A stretch of DNA of 17,610 bases from assembly GCA_900549355.1 (NCBI GenBank), contig UROA01000019.1, forward strand, positions 1-17,610. The letters run 5' to 3'. The DNA comes from an uncultured Collinsella sp. (GTDB lineage: Bacteria > Actinomycetota > Coriobacteriia > Coriobacteriales > Coriobacteriaceae). Shown here one piece after another: positions 1 through 7,291 of the stretch. Made by a program: the position numbers and the translations under genes. Position 1 is the first letter of the stretch, and the number at the start of each line of letters is the position of its first letter. The notes under the pieces were generated by a model. That model saw nothing but the letters and a program-made list of their open reading frames with translations, did not search any database and was not told the DNA's origin.

Positions 1-708
1 ATGGCCGCCCTTGCCCTGAAGCGTGATACGAAAACCGTACACGCCCGAGAGCGCCGGGCTGCCGTAGAGCACCAGGCCGAGCGGCGACTGGCTATTGACA
101 TGCATGGCAAAGGCGACCTGAGGACGCGGGTTCTGCAGCAGACCGTCGGCGATGGCGGCGCGGGCACCCTCAAAGGTTTCCTCGCCCGGCTGGAACAGCA
201 ACTTAACCGTAGCGTTGGCATCAACAAGCTCTGCCTCGCGAGCTTTGAGCATACGAGCCGCACCAAGCAGCGCCGTCGCGTGCATATCGTGACCGCAAGC
301 GTGCATGCAGCCGTTGGTGGATGCAAAGGGCTCGCCGGATTCCTCGGCAACGGGCAGGGCGTCCATGTCGCCACGAAGCATGATGACCGTACCGGCCTGC
401 TCATTCGTGCAGACGCCATTGCCTTGGGCCGCGGCGGCACCGGCGCCGACAAGGCCCACAACGCAGGAACCATCGACGAGCGTTGCAAATGGGATGTCCA
501 TCTCGGTCAGGCGCGCTTGGATATACGTAGAGGTCTGCGGGAGGCTATTACCCAGCTCGGGCATCTGATGTAAATCGTGTCGCCACGCAGCGAGCTCGTC
601 TGCAAAAGCCTGAGCTTCTGCAACAAGACCGTCACCGATAGCGGTCTGCGCCGCCGCGGTGGCCTTGGGCGCTGATTGCGGTTGAAGATCGGACAGTGCT
701 GGTGCCAT
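1..708 (-). CDS. M20 family metallopeptidase / amidohydrolase (3' end cut off by the window)
   Basis: The frame is open from an ATG at 708 to the window edge, giving the first 236 residues of a protein that normally has about 390-430. It resembles the M20D group (hippurate, N-acyl-amino-acid and IAA-amino-acid hydrolases), which remove an acyl group from an amino acid using two metal ions. Visible motifs are RHDLHQMPELG (about 43-53), RGDMDALPV (112-120), MHACGHDMH (135-143, with likely metal ligands C138 and H140), QPGEE (173-177) and AMHVN (201-205, His ligand). The sequence stops at GKGGH, where the dimerisation domain begins, so that domain and the last metal ligand are missing. A GGAGGG Shine-Dalgarno just upstream supports this start. 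A terminator at 787-811 separates it from the transporter gene. Substrate cannot be told from sequence; the family call is firm. Confidence 0.93.
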   Translation of the reverse strand, partial: MAPALSDLQPQSAPKATAAAQTAIGDGLVAEAQAFADELAAWRHDLHQMPELGNSLPQTSTYIQARLTEMDIPFATLVDGSCVVGLVGAGAAAAQGNGVCTNEQAGTVIMLRGDMDALPVAEESGEPFASTNGCMHACGHDMHATALLGAARMLKAREAELVDANATVKLLFQPGEETFEGARAAIADGLLQNPRPQVAFAMHVNSQSPLGLVLYGSPALSGVYGFRITLQGKGGH

Positions 709-738
709 AGATGCCCTCCAGTAACGTTTTTGCAGCAA

Positions 739-760
739 GCACTTTGATGGCGTAAAGTGC
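739..760. promoter_or_regulatory. 7-bp inverted repeat ahead of the M20 gene, possible operator
   Basis: GCACTTT and AAAGTGC form a perfect 7-bp inverted repeat around an 8-base spacer, 30-50 bases upstream of the M20 start codon and downstream of the terminator of the preceding gene. The position suits a repressor site or a small leader hairpin. There is no T-run after it on the minus strand, so a terminator is unlikely. I could not place a convincing -35/-10 pair next to it. Confidence 0.35.
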
Positions 761-786
761 AAGGTACTACTTTAAGGGCGACGCAT

Positions 787-811
787 AAAAAATGCCGCCC
801 CGGGAGGCGGC
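787..811 (-). terminator. Rho-independent terminator of the EamA transporter gene
   Basis: On the minus strand GCCGCC (811-806) pairs with GGCGGC (799-794) across a 6-base loop, followed by an A-T-rich run with six T residues (792-787). It begins 12 bases after the TAA of the EamA gene. This is the standard form of an intrinsic terminator and ends that transcript before the M20 gene. Confidence 0.8.
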
Positions 812-823
812 GCAACAAATTGT

Positions 824-1807
824 TTACAATTGCGGACGCGGCTTTCGACGCAAAAAATCGAAATGCGTCTCGCTCAAGATAATCGAAAGAAAGATGAGCG
901 CGAAGCCGGCGAGCAGGCGCGAGGTGAGCGCCTCCCCCATCAGCAGCACCGAGAACAGCACGCCCGAAGGCGACTCCATCGAAAGGAGCAGTGAGCCCGT
1001 CGAGGCCGAGACATGCGCCAGGCCGACGTTTTGGATGAGCAGAGCCGCGCATGTGCAACCAACCGAGAGAAACGCCATCGCGCTGATAAAGCTCGGCGTC
1101 CACACGGACAGAGGCGCTTGGGTCTCGAATAGCAGCGACGTTGCCAGGCTCAGCACGCCGTTGCCCACAAACATCCAAAACGTGATGACGTTGATGTCCA
1201 TTTTGCGACCGTACTTGGCAGTCACCGCCATCTGGATGGCGAAAAAGACCGCACCCGCCAGCGTAATGACATCACCGATGTTGAATTCAACGCTATCGAG
1301 CGCCACCAAGCCAATGCCCGCCAAGCACAGCAGCGCCGCGCCCAGGTTATAGCGGGTGAGTTTTTCGCCGCTCAGAAAATAGCTCGCGAACGGCACAACG
1401 ATGCAATACGTGCCCGTCAAAAAAGCATTCTTGCCCGCCGTGGTGTGCGCCAGACCGACTGTCTGCAGGGCGTAGGCGGCCCACATAAGTGCGCCCATGC
1501 CAAGTCCGACGATAAGGTTGCGGGCGTTGAGGTGCGCGATGATGCGCTTGTGGAAGATGAAAAACATGACCAACGCCGCAGGCAGAAAGCGCACGTAGAG
1601 CAGTTCGAACACCGGAATGGTGTCGAGCGCGTCCTTCATGGTCGTAAAGGAGTAGCCCCAGACGACTGCCACCGAAAGCAGCAGGACTTTCCAGAACAGC
1701 GGCGAGCGAGCGCCGGCGCCGCGGGAGGTGCCGCCCGCGCCCAGGTCCTCGCGAGCAACAGGGCTATCGGGCATCATTTCGATATTGTCAGTAGCATGCT
1801 GGGCCAT
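824..1807 (-). CDS. EamA/DMT-family transporter
   Basis: The 327-residue protein is a multi-spanning inner-membrane protein of the drug/metabolite transporter superfamily, whose members export or import small metabolites. It has a polar, Gly/Ala-rich N-terminal tail of about 35 residues, then about ten hydrophobic segments arranged as two EamA repeats (roughly 38-170 and 180-315) and a basic tail (FLRRKPRPQL). Typical DMT features are the VWGYSFTTMKDAL stretch in the first helix, the LQTVGLAHTTAGKNAFLTGTY stretch after helix 4, and its counterpart QNVGLAHVSASTGSLLLSME in the second repeat. A GAGGA Shine-Dalgarno precedes the ATG. The gene stands alone, with terminators on both sides (1875-1914 upstream, 787-811 downstream). 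Substrate is unknown. The family call is secure. Confidence 0.92.
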   Translation of the reverse strand: MAQHATDNIEMMPDSPVAREDLGAGGTSRGAGARSPLFWKVLLLSVAVVWGYSFTTMKDALDTIPVFELLYVRFLPAALVMFFIFHKRIIAHLNARNLIVGLGMGALMWAAYALQTVGLAHTTAGKNAFLTGTYCIVVPFASYFLSGEKLTRYNLGAALLCLAGIGLVALDSVEFNIGDVITLAGAVFFAIQMAVTAKYGRKMDINVITFWMFVGNGVLSLATSLLFETQAPLSVWTPSFISAMAFLSVGCTCAALLIQNVGLAHVSASTGSLLLSMESPSGVLFSVLLMGEALTSRLLAGFALIFLSIILSETHFDFLRRKPRPQL

Positions 1808-1874
1808 AGGGCATCCTCGCGCTCAATCTGGGCGTGGTGTCCGCACGCGCATGGCTGCGTGCCGCCTCATGGTC

Positions 1875-1914
1875 AAATAAAAGCAGGGCGCACCGGACCC
1901 CCGGCACGCCCCGC
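1875..1914 (-). terminator. Strong Rho-independent terminator after the YhgE operon
   Basis: On the minus strand a 14-base arm (1914-1901) pairs fully with 1896-1883 (11 Watson-Crick pairs and 3 G-T wobbles) across the loop GGGT, then runs into TTTTATTT (1882-1875). It lies about 95 bases after the stop codon of the YhgE gene at 2009 and before the start of the EamA gene, so it closes the two-gene YhgE transcript. Confidence 0.85.
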
Positions 1915-2008
1915 TACTGTAGCAACAACCAAGCAGCCCGTGCAATTCACTACGCTAAAGCATCGGGTTGGAAGATCTCGATGTTCCGACGGCGTTTACG
2001 TTGCTGAA

Positions 2009-4198
2009 CTAAATCAATTTGGTTGACTCCAGTTTTTCGATGATCCAGTCGTTGGCTTTGATGACCGGGCGGCGGAAGACGACGCCCAGGGCCAGCGACG
2101 GAATCAGATAGCTCGCCAGAATGCCTAGCTCAATCCAATACTCCATATGGTAGGCACCGGCCATAGCGGCGTGCATGGCGTTGATGCCGTGAGTAAACGG
2201 CAGGAACGGATAGATCGCCTGGAACACGGGGCCGGTCATCTCGATGGGGAACGTGCCGCCCGAACCGCCGACCTGCATGACCAGCAGCACGACGGCGAGC
2301 GCCTTGCCGATATCGCCAAACGAAACCGTAAGCGTGTAGACGATATTGGAGAACACGAGACTCGCGACCCAGCCCGCCAGCACAAACTGCAGCGGGTCGT
2401 CGCACTGGATGCCAAAGAACAGGATGTCGCCCGCGCACACGAGCGTTGCCTGCAGCAGGGCCAGACCGCCAAAGAACAGGTAACGGCCCAGGTAGATCTC
2501 GTGCAAGCGCACGGGGATGAGCTCGTTGATAAGCTCATCGTCAACCGAGACCTTCATCATGGCCGCCAGCACGATCGAGCCGACCCAGAGCGACAGAATC
2601 GTGTAGAACGGTGCCATGGCCGAACCGTAGTTGCGGATCGGATAGACCGGCTTGCGATCGAGCGCGACGGGGCCGGAAAGCGACACGGCCAGACCCTCGG
2701 GATCATTGCCGATCATCGTCTTGATCGTAGCGAGGTCATCCGACATCAAGGCACCGTCGAGCTCGTCCTTAAACGCACTGATCTTGTCCGACGCCTCGCC
2801 TAGCTGATCGGAAGCCTTGTTGACCAGCTTGGCGGCCTTGGAGAGGCCCTTCGCCAACGAGCCGGATGCATCGGTGAGGCCGCCTACGGCGCTATCCAGG
2901 TCGCCCGAGATGCCATCAAGCGAGTCCAGAATGCCCGAAACCGTCTTCTTGAGCTCCTTGGCCTTAACCGAGAACGTGGAATCGTAATCGGATTTGGCAC
3001 CCGCGATGCCGGCCTTGGCATCAGCGATGGCCTGATCGACCTCGGCACGCGAGTTGTTGACCTCGGCCATGCTATCGGAGAGAGACTTCGCGGTAGACGC
3101 CAGATCCTTGGCATTGTTGCGGTACTCAACGGCGATTCTGCCCAGCGACGTCGCGGCGGACTTGAGGCCGTCCTTCAAATTCTCATCGCTCACCTGGTCG
3201 GCAAGGCTGCGGAGCTGATCGGCCATCGCATCGATATCCTTGGCGCGCTCATTGAGGGCCGCAGCGGCATCGTTGAGTTGGGACACCGTAAGGTAGACAT
3301 GCTGGTTTGCGGTGTCGAACGCCTTCGCGAGCTCGGCAGACACATTGTCGAACGAACCCGCACTTCCATCGATTGCGGCATCGATGGCATCGTTTGCCGC
3401 CTTAAGCGCTTCTTTGGAATCATCGATGCCGCTTTTGGCATGTTCCATGAGCTGCTTTGTCGACTCATCGACGGCACCGGTCTGCTTGAGCATGCCGCTC
3501 GCCGACGTCAGCGAATCGGACGTGGAGCTCAAAATGCCCGCCAGCGACGAAGCATTTGCCTGAACGTCTCGCAGGTCCTCAATCGAATCGCCAAGCGTCG
3601 AGGACAGGTTGGCGATAAAGTTGCTGACCTGGTCGGTGCTCATGTAATCGAGCAGGCTGGACACCGTCTTAAGACCGATGCTCGTAATGGTCTCGGTAAA
3701 AGTTTCGTTAACCTGGCTCTGAACGGCACTCGAACCCTTCTCGGTCACGATCTGCGCAATGGCGTTGGCCTTCTGGTTCTCGTAGAACTCGATATCGGCA
3801 TGCTTCACGTCGGTCGAAAAGAGCGTCATCATATCGGCACTAAACGTCTTAGGGATAACGACAGCCGCATAGTATGCGCCCGATTTGACGCCCTCGATGG
3901 CCTTTTCTCGATTGTTGAGTACAACCCAATCGAAGCTCTCGTTGCCGCGCAGGGTGGCGGTCACGTTTTCACCCACGTTGACCTCAACGGGGATCAGATC
4001 GCTCTCGTAACCCTCATCGGTGTTGACCACGGCGATCTTAAGATTGCCGGTGTTGCCGTACGGGTCCCAGCTGCCGGCGATGTTAAACCACGCGTACAGG
4101 CACGGTACGATAACGAGGCCCATCACGACAACCAAGCCGATTACGGAGCGAGACACATTTTGGACATCGCGCTTAAACAGATGCAGGATGTTCTTCAT
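2009..4198 (-). CDS. YhgE/Pip family membrane protein (second of a tandem pair)
   Basis: The 729-residue protein has the YhgE/Pip plan: a short cytoplasmic start with FKRDVQN, one membrane segment (about 18-38), the family motif YAWFNIAGSWDPYGNTGNLK just after it, a long extracytoplasmic Ala/Ser/Asp-rich helical region (about 180-500) that looks like coiled coil, and an ABC-2-like C-terminal block of about six membrane segments (about 525-710). The family includes the lactococcal phage receptor Pip, Bacillus YhgE and the type VII secretion component EsaA; most members have no assigned function. The ATG directly abuts the stop codon of the upstream paralogue (TAAATG), with a strong GGAGGTGAGG Shine-Dalgarno inside that gene's end, so the two are cotranscribed and possibly translationally coupled. 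A role as a cell-envelope export or scaffold component is inference. Confidence 0.9.
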   Translation of the reverse strand: MKNILHLFKRDVQNVSRSVIGLVVVMGLVIVPCLYAWFNIAGSWDPYGNTGNLKIAVVNTDEGYESDLIPVEVNVGENVTATLRGNESFDWVVLNNREKAIEGVKSGAYYAAVVIPKTFSADMMTLFSTDVKHADIEFYENQKANAIAQIVTEKGSSAVQSQVNETFTETITSIGLKTVSSLLDYMSTDQVSNFIANLSSTLGDSIEDLRDVQANASSLAGILSSTSDSLTSASGMLKQTGAVDESTKQLMEHAKSGIDDSKEALKAANDAIDAAIDGSAGSFDNVSAELAKAFDTANQHVYLTVSQLNDAAAALNERAKDIDAMADQLRSLADQVSDENLKDGLKSAATSLGRIAVEYRNNAKDLASTAKSLSDSMAEVNNSRAEVDQAIADAKAGIAGAKSDYDSTFSVKAKELKKTVSGILDSLDGISGDLDSAVGGLTDASGSLAKGLSKAAKLVNKASDQLGEASDKISAFKDELDGALMSDDLATIKTMIGNDPEGLAVSLSGPVALDRKPVYPIRNYGSAMAPFYTILSLWVGSIVLAAMMKVSVDDELINELIPVRLHEIYLGRYLFFGGLALLQATLVCAGDILFFGIQCDDPLQFVLAGWVASLVFSNIVYTLTVSFGDIGKALAVVLLVMQVGGSGGTFPIEMTGPVFQAIYPFLPFTHGINAMHAAMAGAYHMEYWIELGILASYLIPSLALGVVFRRPVIKANDWIIEKLESTKLI

Positions 4199-7015
4199 TT
4201 ATGCCTCACCTCCTTTGGAGTGCTTGCCAAGCGGAGTGGCATCTCCATCATTTGTGGCTGTACTGTCGCTGTCCTGAGATTTATGGTTCGAGCCGATATG
4301 CGGCAAGCGGCCCGTGGACTGATCGCCGCCCTTGGCACCACGCTCGCTGGCGTTGAGGCCAAACATGTGGCGGGCGGCAGGAATGGCGGCCGTGTGTTCG
4401 CGCATCTCGCGACGCAGGTCCTCATCCGAAAGCGCCGAGATGCGCATCTGGGTATTGAGGCTCGCTCGGATATATTCGATATTGATCAGCCAGCCGCAGA
4501 TGGCAATAACCGAGATAATCCAAATGACAAGCAGGATGATCTTGCCGTTATTGTCGATATCGAGAACCGTCGACAGGACAAAGAGCAGGACCTGAACGCC
4601 CACCACGGCGGCAAAACCGCCCTTGATGTAGTACGGGTAGCGATGTTCAAAGGCGACCGCATGATCGAGCAGTTCGCGACGGTACGAATCGGAATCGAGC
4701 ATGACGCGCATGGCCGTGCGCAGCGAGTAGCGCTGGCGCGGCAGGTCGTTGGACTCGCAAATCATCATACCGGTCGTGGAGAGCTGTTTATCAAAGAGCA
4801 GGTTAAGGTTGAGCAGCAGCGGACGCAGCTGCAGGCCGATAAAGAGCGCCACGATCAAGAACACGCCCAGAATGCACAGGTTGAACAGGTAGTTGAACGA
4901 GTACATGCCGCCGACGGTCTCGCGCAGCAGATTGATGCCGTAGGTGAAGGGCAGCAGCGGATGCAGCCATTGGAAGAAGCCGGGCATCATCTCGATGGGA
5001 TACATGCCCGACGAACCGGGAATCTGCACGATAACCAGAATGACGCCGATTGCCTTGCCGATGTGCTTAAACGTAGTGGACAGCGCGTAAATGATGTTGA
5101 CGTACGTAAACGAGATGGCGATGCCGCCCAGCACGAACAGCAGCGGGTTGACGCACTGTACGCCAATGACCAGATCACCCACCGTAACGATGATGGCCTG
5201 CAACGCGCCCAGGATCACCATGAGCAACCAGCGGCCAAAGTAGCCTTGGCGCGCCGTAAAGCTGCCGATGCCTTCGCGATCGACCTCGAGCTTGTAGATG
5301 GCGATAAGCACGTAGCCGCCCACCCAAAGCGCCAGGTTGGTATAGAACGGGGCAATACCCGAGCCGAAGCTCTTAACCGGATAGATCGACTTGGACGCGA
5401 GCTCAACCGGAGATGCCATGAAGTCTGCGACGTCATTGACGTCGACGCCCATCAGGTCGGCCAGCTCGCCCATGGACTCGGAGGTCTGTAGCGCCGCGAT
5501 GTCGTTGGCGGCGGTTGCGAGCTTGTCCTGGACCTTGGCAAGCGAGGAATCGGTCTGGGACAGCGTGGTCTTGGCCTGGCCGAGCGTAGCGTTAAGCTGC
5601 GAAAGCGTACCGCGCGCGCTTGCAATCGTGGGCGTGAGGCCAGATACGATACCCGTCAAATCACCCGAGACGGCGGCAAAGGAATCAAGCGCGCTCGAGG
5701 CCTTCGGCAGCGCGTTTTGACCCAGGTCCGTCTGGGCCTGGCCAAGGTTGGTCGCACCGGTCTGAATTGCGTTATTGATAGCGTCGCTGGCACCCGAGAC
5801 AGCCGCGGCGTCATTCGCCATGGCGCTCGACTGCGCAGACAGACCGTCCTTGATGCTCTGCAACTTCTCGTTCTGCTCACGGAGCGTATTGATGGTCGAT
5901 ACAATGCGCGCGTCAATTTCCTCGGAACCTGTCGACGTGTCATTGGCGAGAATCTCCAAGTGCCCGATAACGGCCTTATTGTGGTCGATCGTCGCTTGGA
6001 GAGACTCGAGCGAGTTGTCGATACGGGTGGTCGTAGATGTGACCGTGCCCGTCAGCTTGCCGATGGCAGCGTTCGCGGAGGCCGACGTCTTGGTGAGCGC
6101 AAGGCTGCCTTCCGAGAGCGCCTTGGAGAGCGAGGCGATAGAGTTGCCCGCCGTGGTGCGAGCTTCACCCAGCAGGTCGTTGCCCTGAGAGATCGCTTGC
6201 GTCAGTGACGGCGCCTGACCCTGCATGCCGGCAAGTGCCGCATCAGCCGAGGCGATAGCGCCACTCGTCTTATCGATGGCGGCATTCATGTCGCCAATCG
6301 AATCGCGCACCTCGCCCAAGGTATCGGATGCCTCGGAGACAGAACTTGCCAACGAATCCTGAGTCTGGGTTGCCTTGTCCTTTAAATCGACTCCGGCATC
6401 CTTGGCAATGCTGGCAACGGTCTCGCCCACCGTGGAGACAAATTCCGAGTTGATCTGCTCCTCGATGGTGCTTGCACCGGTGTCGGTAACCTTGGGCGCA
6501 ATAGCGCTCTTCTTCTCATTGACGTAGTACGTAAGCTTGGGCTGATGGTAGTTACCGTCGAGCATCGAAACCAGGTTATCCGAGAAGTTCTTGGGGATTA
6601 CGATGGCCGCATAGTACTCACCGCTCTCGACGCCCTCCTTGGCATCGGACGCCGAATCGACGAAGGTCCAGCCCAGCTGATCGTTCTCCTTGAGCTGATC
6701 GACAACCTGGTCGCCCGCGTTGAGCTCGCCCACCAAGTCGTTTTGGGTGCCCCGATCGTTGTTGGCGATGGCAATCTTGATACCCTGGGTGTTTCCGTAC
6801 GGATCCCAGTTGGCCACGATGTTGTACCAGGCATACAGCGAGGGAATAACGCACACGCCAAGGGTAACCACCAAGGCGACGGGGTTCACAAGCAGTCGCT
6901 TAATGTCGCGCTTAAATATCGCAAAGGACACCTTTGCATTGGATAGTTTGCTGCCGAGACTCACGCTTGGACCATCCATCCTGTCGTTAAATCGAATCGT
7001 ACTATCGACAACCAT
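4199..7015 (-). CDS. YhgE/Pip family membrane protein with a C-terminal two-helix extension
   Basis: This larger paralogue of the downstream gene (938 residues from the ATG at 7015) shares its plan: FKRDIKR, one membrane segment, the YAWYNIVANWDPYGNT motif, a long helical Ala/Ser/Thr-rich external domain, and an ABC-2-like membrane block at about 550-735. It then has about 200 residues the other copy lacks: a cytoplasmic stretch, two more membrane segments (about 798-820 and 825-850), a charged helix and a low-complexity hydrophilic tail ending KHSKGGEA. The start is uncertain. The open frame reaches a TTG at 7048, with ATGs at 7015 and 6979, and none has a good Shine-Dalgarno. I took 7015 because it is the first ATG after the putative promoter. 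It leads a two-gene operon and a partner role with the second copy is likely but inferred. Confidence 0.88.
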   Translation of the reverse strand: MVVDSTIRFNDRMDGPSVSLGSKLSNAKVSFAIFKRDIKRLLVNPVALVVTLGVCVIPSLYAWYNIVANWDPYGNTQGIKIAIANNDRGTQNDLVGELNAGDQVVDQLKENDQLGWTFVDSASDAKEGVESGEYYAAIVIPKNFSDNLVSMLDGNYHQPKLTYYVNEKKSAIAPKVTDTGASTIEEQINSEFVSTVGETVASIAKDAGVDLKDKATQTQDSLASSVSEASDTLGEVRDSIGDMNAAIDKTSGAIASADAALAGMQGQAPSLTQAISQGNDLLGEARTTAGNSIASLSKALSEGSLALTKTSASANAAIGKLTGTVTSTTTRIDNSLESLQATIDHNKAVIGHLEILANDTSTGSEEIDARIVSTINTLREQNEKLQSIKDGLSAQSSAMANDAAAVSGASDAINNAIQTGATNLGQAQTDLGQNALPKASSALDSFAAVSGDLTGIVSGLTPTIASARGTLSQLNATLGQAKTTLSQTDSSLAKVQDKLATAANDIAALQTSESMGELADLMGVDVNDVADFMASPVELASKSIYPVKSFGSGIAPFYTNLALWVGGYVLIAIYKLEVDREGIGSFTARQGYFGRWLLMVILGALQAIIVTVGDLVIGVQCVNPLLFVLGGIAISFTYVNIIYALSTTFKHIGKAIGVILVIVQIPGSSGMYPIEMMPGFFQWLHPLLPFTYGINLLRETVGGMYSFNYLFNLCILGVFLIVALFIGLQLRPLLLNLNLLFDKQLSTTGMMICESNDLPRQRYSLRTAMRVMLDSDSYRRELLDHAVAFEHRYPYYIKGGFAAVVGVQVLLFVLSTVLDIDNNGKIILLVIWIISVIAICGWLINIEYIRASLNTQMRISALSDEDLRREMREHTAAIPAARHMFGLNASERGAKGGDQSTGRLPHIGSNHKSQDSDSTATNDGDATPLGKHSKGGEA

Positions 7016-7071
7016 TGTACGTAGGCGCTTTAGCGTCTCAGAGCACAATGGTATTGAGTTTTGCGGGTAGC

Positions 7072-7107
7072 AATATACTACGAAGACAAATTAACGTACA
7101 GTTGTAC
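7072..7107 (-). promoter_or_regulatory. Candidate promoter and palindromic operator of the YhgE operon
   Basis: A 12-base palindrome, GTACA-N2-TGTAC (7096-7107), lies about 50-90 bases upstream of the YhgE operon start. A possible -10 box TATATT (7077-7072) follows, with a poor -35 (TGTACG, 7100-7095) that overlaps the palindrome at 17-base spacing. The geometry suits a dimeric repressor such as a TetR-family protein, which often controls yhgE-like genes, but no regulator gene is in the window. The palindrome is directly visible; its function is inferred. Confidence 0.45.
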
Positions 7108-7191
7108 AGTATCCTAAATTTCAGCAGGTCACAAAACCACAACCCCGACAAATAATTGATCCCTTGGGGACGGAGGAATCATTCAAAAGGA

Positions 7192-7261
7192 AACGAGAGT
7201 GGAAAATCTCCCACTTCAAGCCCGCATTCGAGCCAAAAGTGGGAGATTATCCACTCTCGTT
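7192..7261. repeat. Large inverted repeat (25-base arms, 20-base spacer), possible htpG terminator
   Basis: Arms at 7192-7216 and 7237-7261 are complementary at 24 of 25 positions around a 20-base spacer. Each arm is itself a weak palindrome (AGTGG-N8-CCACT), so the element could also form paired small hairpins. It starts 30 bases after the htpG stop, and on the minus strand the second arm is followed by TCCTTTT, so it may act as the htpG terminator. The arm length, near-perfect symmetry and internal palindromes are more than a terminator needs and suggest a dispersed intergenic repeat or MITE-like element. The rest of the 7016-7291 gap holds no gene I can support. Confidence 0.85.
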
Positions 7262-7291
7262 CTAATCTAGTTACGGTGCCGTATCCCCGAA

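Noticed and set aside
1843..1862. GCACGC-N8-GCGTGC inverted repeat upstream of the EamA gene
   Set aside because: Six-base GC-rich arms of this kind arise easily by chance in GC-rich sequence, and there is no promoter-like context.
3278..5491. 737-codon open frame on the plus strand opposite the YhgE genes
   Set aside because: It is antisense to two clear YhgE genes. The product is rich in Arg, His, Gln and Asp with no recognisable domain, as expected from GC-biased codon use on the other strand.
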